Shown: positions 48,315-60,289, numbered from the stretch's first letter. The stretch is 64,000 nucleotides of DNA from Limonium bicolor (GCA_023374045.1 CM041776.1:138387296-138451295), one strand, 5' to 3'. Program-made: numbers and translations. Notes: generated from the letters alone by a model not told the origin.

Positions 48315-51300
48315 ACCTCGTTGAATTGTTTAAGTGGGCTTTAGAGTTCATGGACTTGGGCCCAGTAGGATAGCCCAAGTCTGCGTTATGTTTTCGTTGA
48401 TTGATTAAATTTCCTAAAAAAAAAGATTCTGCGAGGTTTCAAACATGAACCCTCGAATTAGTTCCAGGTTTGACTTGACCATCTACGCCATTGAATTTGT
48501 ATGTCTTAAGTGTACATTTAGTTTTATTTCAATTACTTACTCTTGATCATAGGTTTAGCTTAATTAAACTCTTAAGTTACAATTGACTAATTTATATTAA
48601 TACTGATTAAAGTCCTAAAGTTTAATATAATATATATATATATCCCTCCTAATAGTCCACCTAGATGTAACATTAACATTTAATATTTTAATTGCTATGT
48701 ATGAATTTTACTCTAATGTTTTCTATAAGGTATGTTATTCTTTTTATTATATATATGTATTAAGATTTATTCAAGACATTCTTTGTGTAGTCTTAATGTA
48801 TTTAATTATCTCTATTAACTTTTACACATATCCACATCCAATATATGGTTTATAAAATAAAGTATTTCCCTTAGTTTCAATTAAGTATATGAACTACCAC
48901 ACTATATAATTAATATAAATGGAGATTAATTAAATTCCTTGATTTAGCCTAAGATACTATTTTATTTCCTTTATATATATGTATATATATATATATAATT
49001 TTTACTTCACTTAAAAGTTTATACCCAAAAATATTTATTAACATTCTGTATTAAATGTTAGTTTAGTCTTATTATATTTTTCCTAACCTATAAAGTTCAT
49101 TAATCAACTATACTTTAATTTTGGGTTACATTAAAACCATATATTATAAGATACCTTATGAAAAATTCATAAACACAATATTTAGACCCATTTACTCTTG
49201 TCTAAAAATTCCCAAATTTAATATATAGTAACTATGACATTTTAGACATACAATAAATTTTTATTTCATAAAAATATCTTTTAAATTATCTAAATAATTC
49301 CATAATACTCAGAACTTACAAAAATTATAACTTACGTTTAAAAACTTAAAACCCATATTAATTTACATGAAAATAAACTATAGTTTATAAGGAATCTATG
49401 GTTAAAATTCCAAGTCAAAATACATTAGATAAGGTCATTAAATAAATTCAACAAGTCAGAGTTTTATTCTGGGATGTATATCACTTAATCATCTACGTTA
49501 TAATCTCGGTGCATTAGTTTAAATGGTCATATTATCATTAACCGACACCTTGATTGTTACAAGCCCACCAATGTACTAATCACCACAATAGAAATGTTAT
49601 TCCATATATAAAATATCTTATAGTTGATACTAACCCAAAACTCGACATATAATACCGATATCATTATATATATATATGAAATACACTAATGTTATTCTAG
49701 ATAATCTTTACCAAGGTATTAGTATTATTTCATCCTTCATTTTAATCTCCTATATCCTCAAATTTTTGAGTGTGATAATAACTTGTTTTTTTTATTATCT
49801 TATTTGTCACTTTATGATCATGATATGCAACTATATTATTAGGCTAAAGTTTCTCTCTTTATACATATATCTATATATTTTTGTATTATTTTATCTATTG
49901 ATCTCCTCCATATTCTAACCCTTACCTTATTAATTTTTAATTCAACACACTACCAGACCATATCCTAAGTTTCCTAACGTTTATCAATCTGTCGGTTTCA
50001 ATTTACCAACTTAAATACTAAATTCCTTACTCTCATATTACTAATTTATTATTCATTTCATCCTATTTTCTTAAGCTTATATATATCCATATATAATTAT
50101 ATATTAAATGCTAAAATCATCAACCTTCTTCACTACTTGATAATTAATTACTTACTCTTAACCCATATATTCTCTTTTCGTTTTACAATCTAATTCGCCA
50201 TTGAACTTGGCGATTTATTGATCAATTATTAACTTACTAAAGTTTACTAAATAATTTATTAATCAATTTATCCACTTAATCATCTATTCCCTACGACTTT
50301 TCTTTTACTCAATCCCTTTTATTTCCTTAACTTCAAATATATAAATGTGTATTTTACATTTTAAAACCACTAATCATTTAACTACTTTACTTGATAATTA
50401 ATTATTAAGTAATCCTTTAATCTCTCCCACCAACCACAAATATTAAGTTTCCAATAAACTCAACTACATAATAATTGTTTTTTAAAATCCCAAATTACCA
50501 ACCCATTTAAACATTTAATAATAATTTTTTATTAGCCTTTTATCAAATCTATCATTATTGACTTATTACTTATCAATTCATCATTTTTCTTTACAAACCA
50601 TCCGTTTTTATAACTTAGTCATCCTATATTAATATATTTATCCCTCTCTCCATAATCTCTCTTTTACCATACTCTATTTCACAAATTTTAAATCCTACAA
50701 CCACTAAAAATTGAACCACTTATCAAACCATAAAATTCTCAACTTACACCATAAATAATAGCAATTTATATTTAATTACCGCAACGACTTGTTACCCATT
50801 AATCTCAAAACCACTTAATTTGTTATACACTTGTTAATACAACCATTTTTATTTGTATATTTTTTTTACTGCTCGTTTACTTTTGAGTTTGCTTCTTAAC
50901 CCAAAACATTATTCCAAAAATTCCTATACTCACGAACCAGAATTTTAGCGCTACTGATATCTAACCCAATTACTTTGTTTAATTAGTTAGGATTAAGATT
51001 TTATTTTTCCTAATCTCTAACTTTTTTTCCTTCAGTTCTTACACGGTGCCCAACAGAAGAATTTAAAACTTCTATTGTTATAACAATAGAGAAGAAGAAT
51101 AAGACAGGGTTGGTATATTATCGGTTGCAGATATGAATTGTTTTCAGTCCTGTAGGGTCTGGTGAGCAAAAAGCAGCGGTTCACAAGAATCACCCGAAGA
51201 GAACAAGTTAGAGTAGAATTATCACCCTTCTCTGGTGTTGGTTTCGGTTTTGACCAACAGGGGAGCACCGTAGGTACAAGAAGTTGGGGAGGGTAGCAGA

Positions 51301-52508
51301 TGCCAAAAGAGAATAAAGATGGCTGGTGTATATCACCGGTTCAGGAATAACTCCTGATATGTGAGTAGAAGCAGTTCCAGTGTTTATTGCCGCAGATGTA
51401 CAGATACAGGAAGAGAAAGGAGATGAGCGCAGAGAATGTATGTTTCAGGTTCACCGGTGGGGTTGCGAAATTTACTGAGAGTGAAGATCATGAAAATAAA
51501 AAGAAGGGAGATGTAGATACAAGGGGATGAAGAGCTTCAGCAATTACCTTGAAAACAAACAATGGAGACTGGTATATATGTTTGTGCCGCTTGATTGCAC
51601 GTTATCGAATAAAAGAGAGAGTAGTTCATATGCCATAAAATTAGGGAAGAGTTATTGAGTTGAGTTTTAATATAAATGAGAGGGAATATAAAGAGAATAA
51701 AGAAAAAGTAGGAAAAGAAGAAAATGAAGTGAAGCTGAATAACCGTGAGTTTTTTTCTCCAAATTTATGGAATGTAAATTTTGTCAATTAAGTTATGGTA
51801 TGAAGGGAATATGAAGAGAGGCCAGCATGTAAGTTTCTTGATTATTATGAGAAGAAAATGAAGAGAGTAGAAGATAAGCTATTATTTATGTTATATTTAT
51901 TTTAATTGTTATTTTTTTTTGTAACATGAGTGAAGGTAGTATGAAAAGGATTAGAGGAGATTCATAATTAAATTAGCTCATTAAATAACCTCTTAATCTT
52001 CCTCATAATAATCTATGTGTCATTTCATGTAATAGTATATATTACATGTTACACCGATTTTTATTGTATAATTTACTTCTTTTAAATGATCCCCTTTATT
52101 TAGAATTTCATGTTAGGTTTGATAAATCTTTTTAGACTATGTATTTATTTTTTATAAATATAATTGAGGTTCATTGCAACCTTAATTCATGTAAATATTT
52201 ACTTAATCCATTATTGCAACATGTTAGCCTTATATAATTAGACCTTAATTATTTTTTATAATTATTTGGGATATTTCAACTATGATTTTATATTAACTTT
52301 TATGATCCAAATCAATGTTCCATATATTTCTAAAATCTTTATAATATAATTGGAGTGTCTCCAAAATTTTCCCAAGATTTATTGACGTATAAATCTTATT
52401 ATTAAATTCATAATACCGTATAAAAATTTAGTTTTTGATAGTATTTTTTTAAGGGTTCAATAAAGGAAATCCCCTAAATTAATTTAGATTAATTTATGGG
52501 GTATTTCA
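48315..52508 (-). other. S2 main piece, including its 5' end
   Basis: A very A/T-rich LTR body. Read on the minus strand it starts at 52508 with TGAAATACCCC. A TATA-like TTTATATTAAAA (about 51665-51676) followed by CT-rich DNA is a possible promoter. Open frames such as 49676-49918 and 51032-51268 are low-complexity or isolated and not accepted as genes. Confidence 0.7.
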
Positions 52509-52513
52509 ATGCA

Positions 52514-53568
52514 ACTCTACATTATCAGTGGGTTAAATACCTACGTATTATTATGCTGAGAACTTGTACTCAAGTTTCTCCTAACTTCCTTTATAAACAA
52601 CATCGTTGTCCTTAAACGTGACGACTAACAATACACAACAGTGTGCTTGTTTAACGTTCTTGTATGACGTCTAAAATATTCAATGCTACGAGAAGCGAGG
52701 AGCCCAGATGTTTCTGGCCGTGTATGCAATTATGAAGGTTGTACCTGTTGCAGGTCGTCCTCAATACAGTATACGTTATGATGGTGGTTTTGCGTGTAGA
52801 CTTTGTCCACTCACTGGGTTAGTACCGGAACATTCTTGAGGTTGGGAGGAAGGATACTACATTCTCCCGTTGGGCTAAATACCCATATACTTATAATAAG
52901 AGGCAGCTACACTAATCTCGGTGGACCGAATCTTTCTAGCACAGGAGTTGACTACGTTCTCTCCTGCGGGATTTATTACCCGACCATTAACGCGAGAGTC
53001 TTATCTCGTCTGAAGGGTTTATCATAACCGATCCAAAATTAAATTACTAACTTGACCTCTGCTGTCATGTTTCTCATTATGATGTTGTTGACCTTGTATG
53101 ACTGCTTGTGTGAATTATATATGATGCATGTTTTCAGTGTTTGATAAAAATGAACTGCATGCTTATGACAAAGTAGTCGTGCGTGGCCCGCTAGCTTATG
53201 GGCTGCACGGGTTCATACCAGCATTATTTGCTGAGCCATTTCGATGGCTATGTTTTTCAGGTACCTGAAGAAAGAAGAGATTACCGGACCGAGTGTAGGT
53301 GGGGTAGAATTAAGACATGGGATTATTACTATCTGTATCATCTTACAGTACCTTACTTTTATTAGCTTTTATTATTTTAAGCGGTTTGTATTCAGCGCTC
53401 AGACTGTATTGTTTGTAAGTTATTTTGGAGTTAGCCTTGTTAGTCACATGGGTGACTAACGGCGTTGTAGCACCACCCGTTGTTATGTATATATATTCCG
53501 CTGCATATCCAGTTGAAGTTGGGAGCTATCATCGTTCAGGTTGTGGAGTTTCGGGTTGGGGTGTTACA
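52514..53568 (+). mobile_element. L0: right part, including the LTR 3' end
   Basis: It ends TTGGGGTGTTACA. Features in order: GTGC...GGCCC...GGGC...GCAC stem (53178-53208), CAGCA-TTATT-TGCTG (53219-53233), AGCCA...TGGCT (53234-53249), TGTTTTTCAG|GTACC (AG at 53259-53260, 308 nt from the end), and terminal hairpin GTTAGTCAC / GTGACTAAC with loop ATGG (53439-53460, 108 nt from the end). No PBS follows, so this LTR end abuts the target gene. The expected TSD is GAGGG (53569-53573); its partner is outside the window. Confidence 0.75.
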
Positions 53569-55536
53569 GAGGGCCGAGGGGAAACAAACAATGGACCCCA
53601 CATCCAAAGAGCAAGAGATGGAAGAGCTCTTTCAAGCTAAGAAAATAGTCACCAAACCACTACCTCCCCAGTTGCTCAAGCACCTGTAAAGACTCAGCCA
53701 ACAACAGCCAACACTGATCAAAGCTGCAAATGTGGACGACAAATCATGTCCAGTTCTGCCCAAGACACTGAACAATGAATGGATGGATCAGATGGGCTTA
53801 GGCGAGATAGTTGACCTCATCAAGTTCCATGGATGGCTCAACTTTTTCCAAGAGCCTGTCCTCTGCTACACCGAGCTCCTCAAGAAGCATATGCGCAATC
53901 AAGGACCACTCTAGAGCGACAACGATGACTACCTCATCTTCAAAGTTTATAACATCCACATCAACATCTCCAAGACCTAGATTGCTGAGCACTTCAACTT
54001 GGATTCTGAAGGACTGGTCGTGTATAAGGCCACCACTTAGGGATGGCAATGGGTCGGGTTTGGGTCGGGTGGAGCATCACCCGCATCCATCACCCGTTTA
54101 AATTTTTTCACCCGAACCCGACCCATCACCCGTTAATGATCACCCGTCACCTGCGGGTGAACCGGGTGGATCGGGTGATAAACGGGTGATATTTTTTAAC
54201 AATTCAATATTTGTAACTATGGGCTAACTTTAAAAATTTATACACATATTCATGGTTGAGTAGGTTCTTTATAAGTAAGAAATTTTAGTATGTGTACTAA
54301 TATTCATACATGGAACATCCATGTAAGGTGAGTACAATACAACGTGTCCTGTCAAAAAATAAATATTTTACTGTGACGGGGTTACTCCCACATCGACATT
54401 CACTCAGTAGAGTGAATTCATCCATAAGAATATCTAGCTCAATCCTCGCATAAGTAAAGATTAAAATAAAGTTTAAACTAGAGAGCTTACTTACTCTCAA
54501 TCGCAGTGCAAAGCAGCGATTAAGTTGGATTTCCAGTCTTTCTTCATTCTCTTTATAGGTGAAGTAATCACATACTTTTCCTGCATTCTCAATGTGGGAC
54601 TTGCTTCAGAGTTTCACTTGGCTCTAGCATCCCATATCATTTTCTAGTTCAAAGTGTGAACATTTTATATACTAAAGAAGTTTCATGAGCATGCAAACTA
54701 GTCAAAGGTCGGTAGATAAGTATAAGTATTGTAATTCGATCAAAATATATGGGTTTGTTTTGCACCCAAACTATTCCCGGGTGATGGGTCGGGTGATAAA
54801 TGGATGACGGGTCAGGTGATGAGTGAAAAATTATCACCCATACCCGACCCGATCCACCACCCATTTCACCCGTCACCCGACCCATCACCCGTTTATTTTG
54901 GGTTTTTATCCATTTATACGGGTCGGGTGACCGGGTGAAGCGGGTACCCGCGGACCCATTACCATCCCTACCACCACTTGGAACGATCTCGGACATAATG
55001 GAGGTAAAATGGTCAATCTCTTTAACAAGGGAGCGACAATGAAAAACTTCCCAACTACTCAGATGACCATAGCAGATAGGGTACTTCACAACATCCTCAC
55101 CCACAATATCACCCCTAGAAATCAGCACACCCACATCGTCAATGCTCACGATGTAAGGATCATGTACGCTCTCAAGATGAAGGAAAAGTTGGATCTCCTT
55201 GCCATGATCCTCCTCACTCTTGATGAGAGCAGACATGTCAACCTAGGGCTAGTCCATGGAGGATTGGTCACTAAGGCTCTACTTGCTTTTGGAGTAGAGA
55301 TCGATCACCTCACCACATGCTCGCGGAGTGCTCAGGACTCCATCTGCTCAGAGATGTTGTCTAAGATAGGGATCAAAACTTAGGGTGACAAGCTCACGGT
55401 CCATCTGAAGCCTACCAAAAGTGAAGATTCCCACTTAGAGCCTCACCCACTGGCCAAGTCCTCAGCTCTCAAGAGAAAGTGCAGTCTCTCACCGGTCCAG
55501 GATAGGTCGAGGACACGTCTAGATACTAAAGCTTAA
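53569..55536 (+). pseudogene. Decayed plant transposon-type protein gene, split by a hAT element
   Basis: One frame runs from the L0 border through ATG 53591 to TAA 55534-55536, about 335 codons once the hAT element and one TSD copy are set aside. In-frame stops: TAA 53687, TAG 53912, TAG 53978, TAG 55381. The frame is open at the L0 junction, so the N-terminal part may lie beyond L0. The second half has the pattern R-x-L-x-x-I-L-x-x-x-I-T-P-R, then K-L-D-L-L-A-M-I-L-L, then V-H-G-G-L-V-T-K, which reminds me of the plant transposon protein domain PF20167. That family match is from memory and unsearched. A retroelement gag-side ORF is the alternative. Confidence 0.6.
54038..54970. mobile_element. 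Non-autonomous hAT element, 933 bp
   Basis: Terminal inverted repeats TAGGGATGGCAATGGGT and, at the other end, the complement of TAGGGATGGTAATGGGT. An exact 8-bp TSD CCACCACT lies at 54030-54037 and 54971-54978. Both ends carry dense CACCCG/CGGGTGA repeats (54070-54195 and 54775-54960), the usual subterminal transposase-binding arrangement. The A/T-rich middle has no transposase. The open frames at its edges (54297-54500 and 54649-55236, minus strand) are not coding for it. Confidence 0.9.
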
Positions 55537-56038
55537 GACATTTTTCAGCGTGTAAGGCTTACCCTTAGGGCTGTCCAGGCCGTCTCTGAAGAACCTAGTG
55601 TACAATCTATGGTTCTCTAAGCCATAAACTACATACAAAACACATAGATTGAGAGTTCTACGCCTCTTAAAGGCTTGAGAGTAAGTGTGAACTACCCTAC
55701 ACTAAGCTAGTTTTTCCAATCTGTTCTTTTACCATTGACAAATCTGTTCTTTTACCATTGACAAATCTGTTTCAGTGTTAGTATTATGATCAGAGACATT
55801 TAGTCACATCATTCCACTAATCCAACCCCATTACTTGACACCTAAATCTACTATCTAGACTACACAAAATGGTGGCGACTCATTTATTACTCCGCCCCGA
55901 TCACTCGGTGAGGCTATCCTTCAGCTGTCTATAAAACCCGTGATGAGTCATCTCATTCATCACCGCTTTCCTTCAACATCATCCACTCTCTTCTTTCTCG
56001 TCACACACATTACATCCTAACTTCACTTCTTTTTCATC
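55537..56038 (+). promoter_or_regulatory. Untranslated stretch with TATA box and CT-rich leader
   Basis: After the pseudogene comes non-coding DNA with a 23-bp duplication (55718-55762, AATCTGTTCTTTTACCATTG...). TCTATAAAACCC (about 55928-55939) fits a TATA box, and the following leader up to the ATG at 56039 is pyrimidine-rich. Transcription from it is inferred. Confidence 0.4.
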
Positions 56039-56260
56039 ATGGAACACGAACCACAATGTTCAACAAGCTCGGATGAGCAAAAAGTTACTCCACCATACAA
56101 AAATTCATGTACATCAGGCACCCAAGGAAATATGTTACCCAAGCTTACATTAATCCTGATTCCACATCTTCAACAGCTTGGTCCAAAAACACAAGCCCAA
56201 CCAAATCCAGCACCAGTAGCTCCATAAATTCTACTTCTTCAGGTAAAAGAGTGGCTTAGC
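56039..56260 (+). pseudogene. Start of an unknown decayed gene
   Basis: ATG 56039 opens a 62-codon frame (to 56227) after the TATA box and CT-rich leader. A different frame is open from about 56095 to 56257. It reads a Ser/Thr-rich stretch after an AYINPD motif, so a frameshift around 56090-56105 is likely. I do not recognise the family; the product may belong to the same old element as 53569-55536. It ends before the repeat-rich DNA at 56263. Confidence 0.3.
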
Positions 56261-56264
56261 TGAT

Positions 56265-56339
56265 AAGTGGTGAAATAGTGCTATTTCAAGGTCTTTATTC
56301 ACCGCCATTTTATTAGGTGCATGACTTATTTCACCACTT
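56265..56339. repeat. 75-bp inverted repeat, possible tiny MITE remnant
   Basis: Arms AAGTGGTGAAATA (56265-56277) and TATTTCACCACTT (56327-56339) are perfect complements. An inner GAAATA-GTGC-TATTTC hairpin (56272-56287) overlaps. No clear TSD is visible. Confidence 0.45.
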
Positions 56340-56535
56340 TATGGAGTATTTTTGTGATTATTAGTGATCTTATACTTTTGACATATTCAAATAGGTAAAT
56401 ACTCATATGAGTACATTTTTGAGAGCTTAATTTGAGAATGCATCAATGTTCGAGCACTTCAGGAAGGATGTCAAGCCAACGGGAAGCATCGGGAGAATTC
56501 CGGCACAAAAGAAGGACATCCTGGTCCCGACCGAC

Positions 56536-56695
56536 CTTATGACCGACCTTAGTAAGGTCGGTCCAACTCTGTCCAAGCCGTTCCAAACACACTGGAATCG
56601 ATCAACCTTGGGACAGACCTTGTTCAAGGTCAGTCAAGCATAAAAATCTGTCACGTGCCTCGTTCTAAGAGAGTCCGACCGACCCCGAGACCGAC
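56536..56695. repeat. GACCGACC / GGTCGGTC array in the DNA that E4 entered
   Basis: CCGACCGACCTTATGACC and TTAGTAAGGTCGGTCC form a hairpin, with related CCGACCGACC units up to the E4 border. It resembles the LTR arrays of E3, so this may be a fragment of another LTR. CCGAC (56691-56695) would be the E4 TSD. Confidence 0.5.
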
Positions 56696-58137
56696 TGTAA
56701 CACCCCGGTTTCAACAATGTATAACCTCGATTTATTAGCAACATAATTAATAGTTTGTAGCAGAAATATAAATAAATAAAACAAAACCCAACCGGGATGT
56801 TATCGCCACACTCAGCCTATGAGTGCTAAGGCTTATTCAATTATAGCTGGCAATATAAACTAAACGAAAACAACATAAAATAAAATCCCAATTTATGCTA
56901 AAACATTAGATCTCCTCAATTGTTCATGAATTAAATGCTTAAAAGACTAGTCGTTACGCGTCCCCTTATCCCAGCAACTTAATCATCCACACCTGCGGTC
57001 AGAAAACAAACAACACACAAGAAAGGACCGCGCAAATCAGAGAAACTGAGTAAACCCTGCAACACCTTGTCAAATACATTTTGAAAAGTCATTTGAGTAT
57101 AATAGACATAAATAGGCACTTAACAAATCAAATGATAACATCAGAATAATCCCAATCACCAATCCACAATATAACGAATCAATTCTGGAATGACGGGAGT
57201 CACCAAAGTTCCATAATTCACAAATTCCAATAAATGGGTACCACAACAGAGTTGGGACCGATCCAGTTCACCCTCACTCTAAGTCCTTAAGTGTGCACAC
57301 CCCCCAAAAGCTTTCTAACTAATGGAGTAGATCATAGAGCTTAGCTGCGGTCTGAGACTCAACAGCGCCAATATATATAAATTATTCAAAGGCATTTTCC
57401 AACTCCAAAAGTCAATCTCCCATCAAATCCAGAATAAAATAATCATATATGTAATATCAAAGTTCTCAAACCATCCCAAACATTCCATACCATCAATATA
57501 ATATCAACATCATAAGCACAACTTTAACATTCACAATCAATACAATCAACATCAAAATGCCACAACACGATCACAACGTAAATTAGGTGAACACAAGGTT
57601 TACCTGGAATCCACAACAAAACAGAAGTTGGCAACAATTAATCCACAATCGGACAGCTAGTAAGTCCCGTCGAAGTGCTCAAAATCTAACAATTTATTAT
57701 AATTCTGCTATCAGAGATCCAACAATATCTAATGCGTATCAATAAGAATTAACGACAATATATATTATTAGTTCATCCCTGAAACCGTAATATTGTTTAA
57801 AAAAAAATCAGATCAGTTGACAAACCATAGTCACACACTCGTATCCAAAAACGAACTACACTCAATATATATTTTGAATTTAGTAAAAGCCTTCAGATAA
57901 TCATTAGCGAAGCAAATATACAACCGTATCAATCATCAAAACCATTCCACTTTAACTTTCTATGAAATAATATAAAATATACCCTTAAATGCGTAAAGAT
58001 CAAAATAGATTGTATCGGCAATATGTTATTAAATTAATACTCGTATAAAACCACAATAATTCGCACGAATAAAAACAAACTTAGGGCTTTAACAATATTA
58101 AATGCAAAGTAGATATCGGTACGTCGGAAAACCTATA

Positions 58138-58373
58138 CTCCCTCCGTCCCAAGTTGACTGTCCACTTTACTATTTGGATGGATCGTTTGATTTCAATATT
58201 TAATATGTAAGATAATATATTTTTATAAATTTTTTTTATAATGGAATCCTTATGTGAAAAACTATATATTGTAAAAATTATTTTTTAAAAATTATTTTAT
58301 CTTATATATTTAATATTGAAGTGGAAAAGCGTGCCAAAAAGCAAATGATACACTTATGACGGGACGGAGGTAG
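58138..58373. mobile_element. Stowaway-type MITE, 236 bp, in the E4 LTR
   Basis: Starts CTCCCTCCGTCCC and ends GGGACGGAGGTAG, with TA on both sides (58136-58137, 58374-58375). The A/T-rich core folds back on itself. The termini are typical of mariner-related Stowaway MITEs. Confidence 0.9.
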
Positions 58374-58970
58374 TATATAAAATACATATAGTATGACATA
58401 TAGACTGCGGCTAACTTTTAAAACTTGCAGGGAATACATAAATTATATATATATAGTACTCTGTATCAAATCAATAGCTAGGGATATATAGTAATCAGAA
58501 CGGTGGAGGAACAACCGAGACTAGATAAAACAAAACAAAATAACTATTTGCAAATAAAATATACTCAAATTCACTGACATACGGAAACGGTTGAAGTAAT
58601 CTCAAATGATTTCTTTTTAATTATATAATCGATTGGTTTCCAGTACTCCCCTACAACGGAGATCACATCAATTCGAAAAGAAGGGTTTATTCTATTAAAG
58701 TAAGTCAAAATCTAAATGAGTCACGTCAAAACTCTTACAGAAGATTAGCGATTCAAAATATACTGTATATAAAACTGCAATGAAAACAAAGTGATACCTG
58801 ATTTAATTGTTGAAGTTCGTAGGTCCGATCAACAGGGAAGGAAAAATGATGACAAAACGTAGATATACCGCGCAACCAGCAAAAGAAAGAAGGTTGAAGA
58901 GACGGCAACCTTGTTTCTCCTCTTTTAGGGTAATAAAGCTTTTTATATGAATAACAGACTAGGGGAGGGC

Positions 58971-58983
58971 TAATATTTATAGG
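58971..58983 (-). promoter_or_regulatory. TATA box of the E4 LTR
   Basis: Minus strand CCTATAAATATTA, 370-380 nt into the LTR. It would give a leader of about 2.2 kb before the LTR end. Confidence 0.6.
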
Positions 58984-59352
58984 ACTCAGCTAGAGAAGAT
59001 GTATATATATAATCCGTAAAAGATAAAACAAATAATAATATAATACTTCTTTTTTAAAAAATATAAAATAAAAGTATTTGAATGATTGAAGGAATAAAAG
59101 TAATTACACCGTGAAAATCCGCAATGAGTGAAAATAAACTTCTTTTATATTAATTGATAAGAAACTAAATAAATGAATATTTAATTTTTGTAGTAATTTA
59201 TATTATAACTAATATAACTTGAGATTTTAAACAAAATTAAGATAAGCCGATAGTGCTCAAGGATAAGAAATCAAATAATTAAAAGAATATATGCCAATTA
59301 TAAAAAAAATAATTATCCCCTTTTCCCATTGGACATATTTATGAGTATTTCA

Positions 59353-59390
59353 CTATCACCCCCTTAAAAGAAAGCTTCGACCTCGAAGCT
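59353..59390 (-). promoter_or_regulatory. E4 polypurine tract with adjoining hairpin
   Basis: Sense AGCTTCGA-GG-TCGAAGCT (59373-59390, perfect 8-bp stem), then TTCTTTTAAGGGGGTGATAG, then the LTR start. Confidence 0.88.
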
Positions 59391-59464
59391 ATGCTTAACC
59401 CAATAATTAAACTAAAACACTCACATTTAAATCCATATTAGTCACTATTTTGGTTATTTCATTC

Positions 59465-59498
59465 CATCGCCCTTAAAGAAAGTTACGACCTCGTAACT
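59465..59498 (-). promoter_or_regulatory. Second hairpin plus PPT-like tract of E4
   Basis: Sense AGTTACGA-GG-TCGTAACT (59481-59498, perfect 8-bp stem) followed by TTCTTTAAGGGCGATGG. The hairpin begins at the pol stop codon, about 110 bp before the LTR-adjacent copy. Confidence 0.65.
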
Positions 59499-60289
59499 TA
59501 AATATGTACCTTATCAAACAGCTGCGGATATTTCTTCTTCATTTCATCCTCTGTTTCCCAAGTTGCTTCTTCGGACTCATGATTAGACCATAGCACCTTA
59601 ACTATTCGAGTGGTCTTCGATCTCGTATCTCTCGTCTTAGTATCAAGAATTTTGATAGGGTACTCCTCATACGAGAGATTTTGATCTAACTCTTCCACCT
59701 CTGGTTGTAGAATATGAGATGGATCTGGAATATACTTTTTGAGTTGAGAAACATGGAAAACGTCATGTACTTTCTCCAACTCCATAGGCAACGCAAGTCT
59801 ATATGCAACATTTCCTACTCGCTCCAAAACTTCATATGGCCCTATAAACTTCGGACTTAATTTTCCCTTCTTTCCAAATCTCGTGACTCCTTTGGTGGGT
59901 GATACCTTCAAGAACACCTTTTGTCCCACCTCAAATTCTATAGGTCTCCTTTTCATGTCAGCATAAGACTTTTGTCTGTCTTGAGCAGCTTTCATCCGGT
60001 CCTGTATTATCCGAACTTGATTCATAGTCTCCTCAATCAATTGTGGTCCAAGCACCACAGTTTCACTGATATCATTCCAGCAAAGTGGGGTTCTACACTT
60101 CCTTCCATAAAGAGCCTCATATGGTGCCATTTTGATGCTAGTGTGATAACTATTATTGTATGAGAACTCTATCAAGTGTAGCTTATCAACCCAAGAGCCT
60201 TGGAAGTCCATGACACAGGCTCGAAGCATATCTTCCAGGGTCTGAATAGTTCTCTCAGTTTGTCCATCTGTAGCCGGATGAAAAGCAGT
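59498..60289 (-). pseudogene. pol: Pol C-terminal part: end of integrase, GPY motif and chromodomain
   Basis: Sense frame from about 60289 (first ATG at 60229) to TAA at 59500-59498. The stretch before the ATG carries the TDGQTER motif holding the catalytic Glu of the integrase DDE triad. In the 243 residues from ATG: integrase C-terminal region 1-110, GPY motif at 130-132 ([12 protein letters not shown]), and a chromodomain from about 187 to 240 with Y187, W214 and W224 at aromatic-cage-like places. The chromodomain is thought to steer insertion to marked chromatin. In the parent this was one polyprotein with 60291-61235; a deletion at about 60288-60300 now separates them in different frames. 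Confidence 0.88.

Larger units (their letters stand above)
13526..52508 (-). mobile_element. S2: single LTR interrupted by S1 and E2
   Basis: It begins TGTAACGCCCC at 13526 and ends GGGGTATTTCA at 52508, with ATGCA on both outer sides (13521-13525 and 52509-52513). After removing S1 and E2 the pieces 13526-14313, 19785-20393 and 48315-52508 join to about 5.6 kb. No PBS or PPT is seen in them, so a solo LTR is the simplest reading. One odd point: 19870-19948 resembles a block that is internal in E2 and E3, so a degenerate full element is not excluded. Confidence 0.75.
56696..59352 (-). repeat. E4 3' LTR, 2657 bp
   Basis: Ends TGTAACACCCC...GAGTATTTCA on the plus strand, next to the PPT. Terminal hairpin CACTC...GAGTG (56818-56834), about 122 nt from the end. 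Hairpin TCAG-AGAAA-CTGA (57037-57049) and CGGTC...GACCG stem, then TGACCGCAG|GTGTGG (CAG at 56995-56993), 297 nt from the end. Confidence 0.85.

Noticed and set aside
49676..49918. 80-codon frame rich in Ile, Leu and Tyr, membrane-like
   Set aside because: A chance reading of A/T-rich LTR sequence, with no neighbours or conserved counterpart.
54649..55236. 195-codon minus-strand frame across the hAT element end
   Set aside because: It crosses a clear insertion border and runs antisense to the decayed plus-strand gene.
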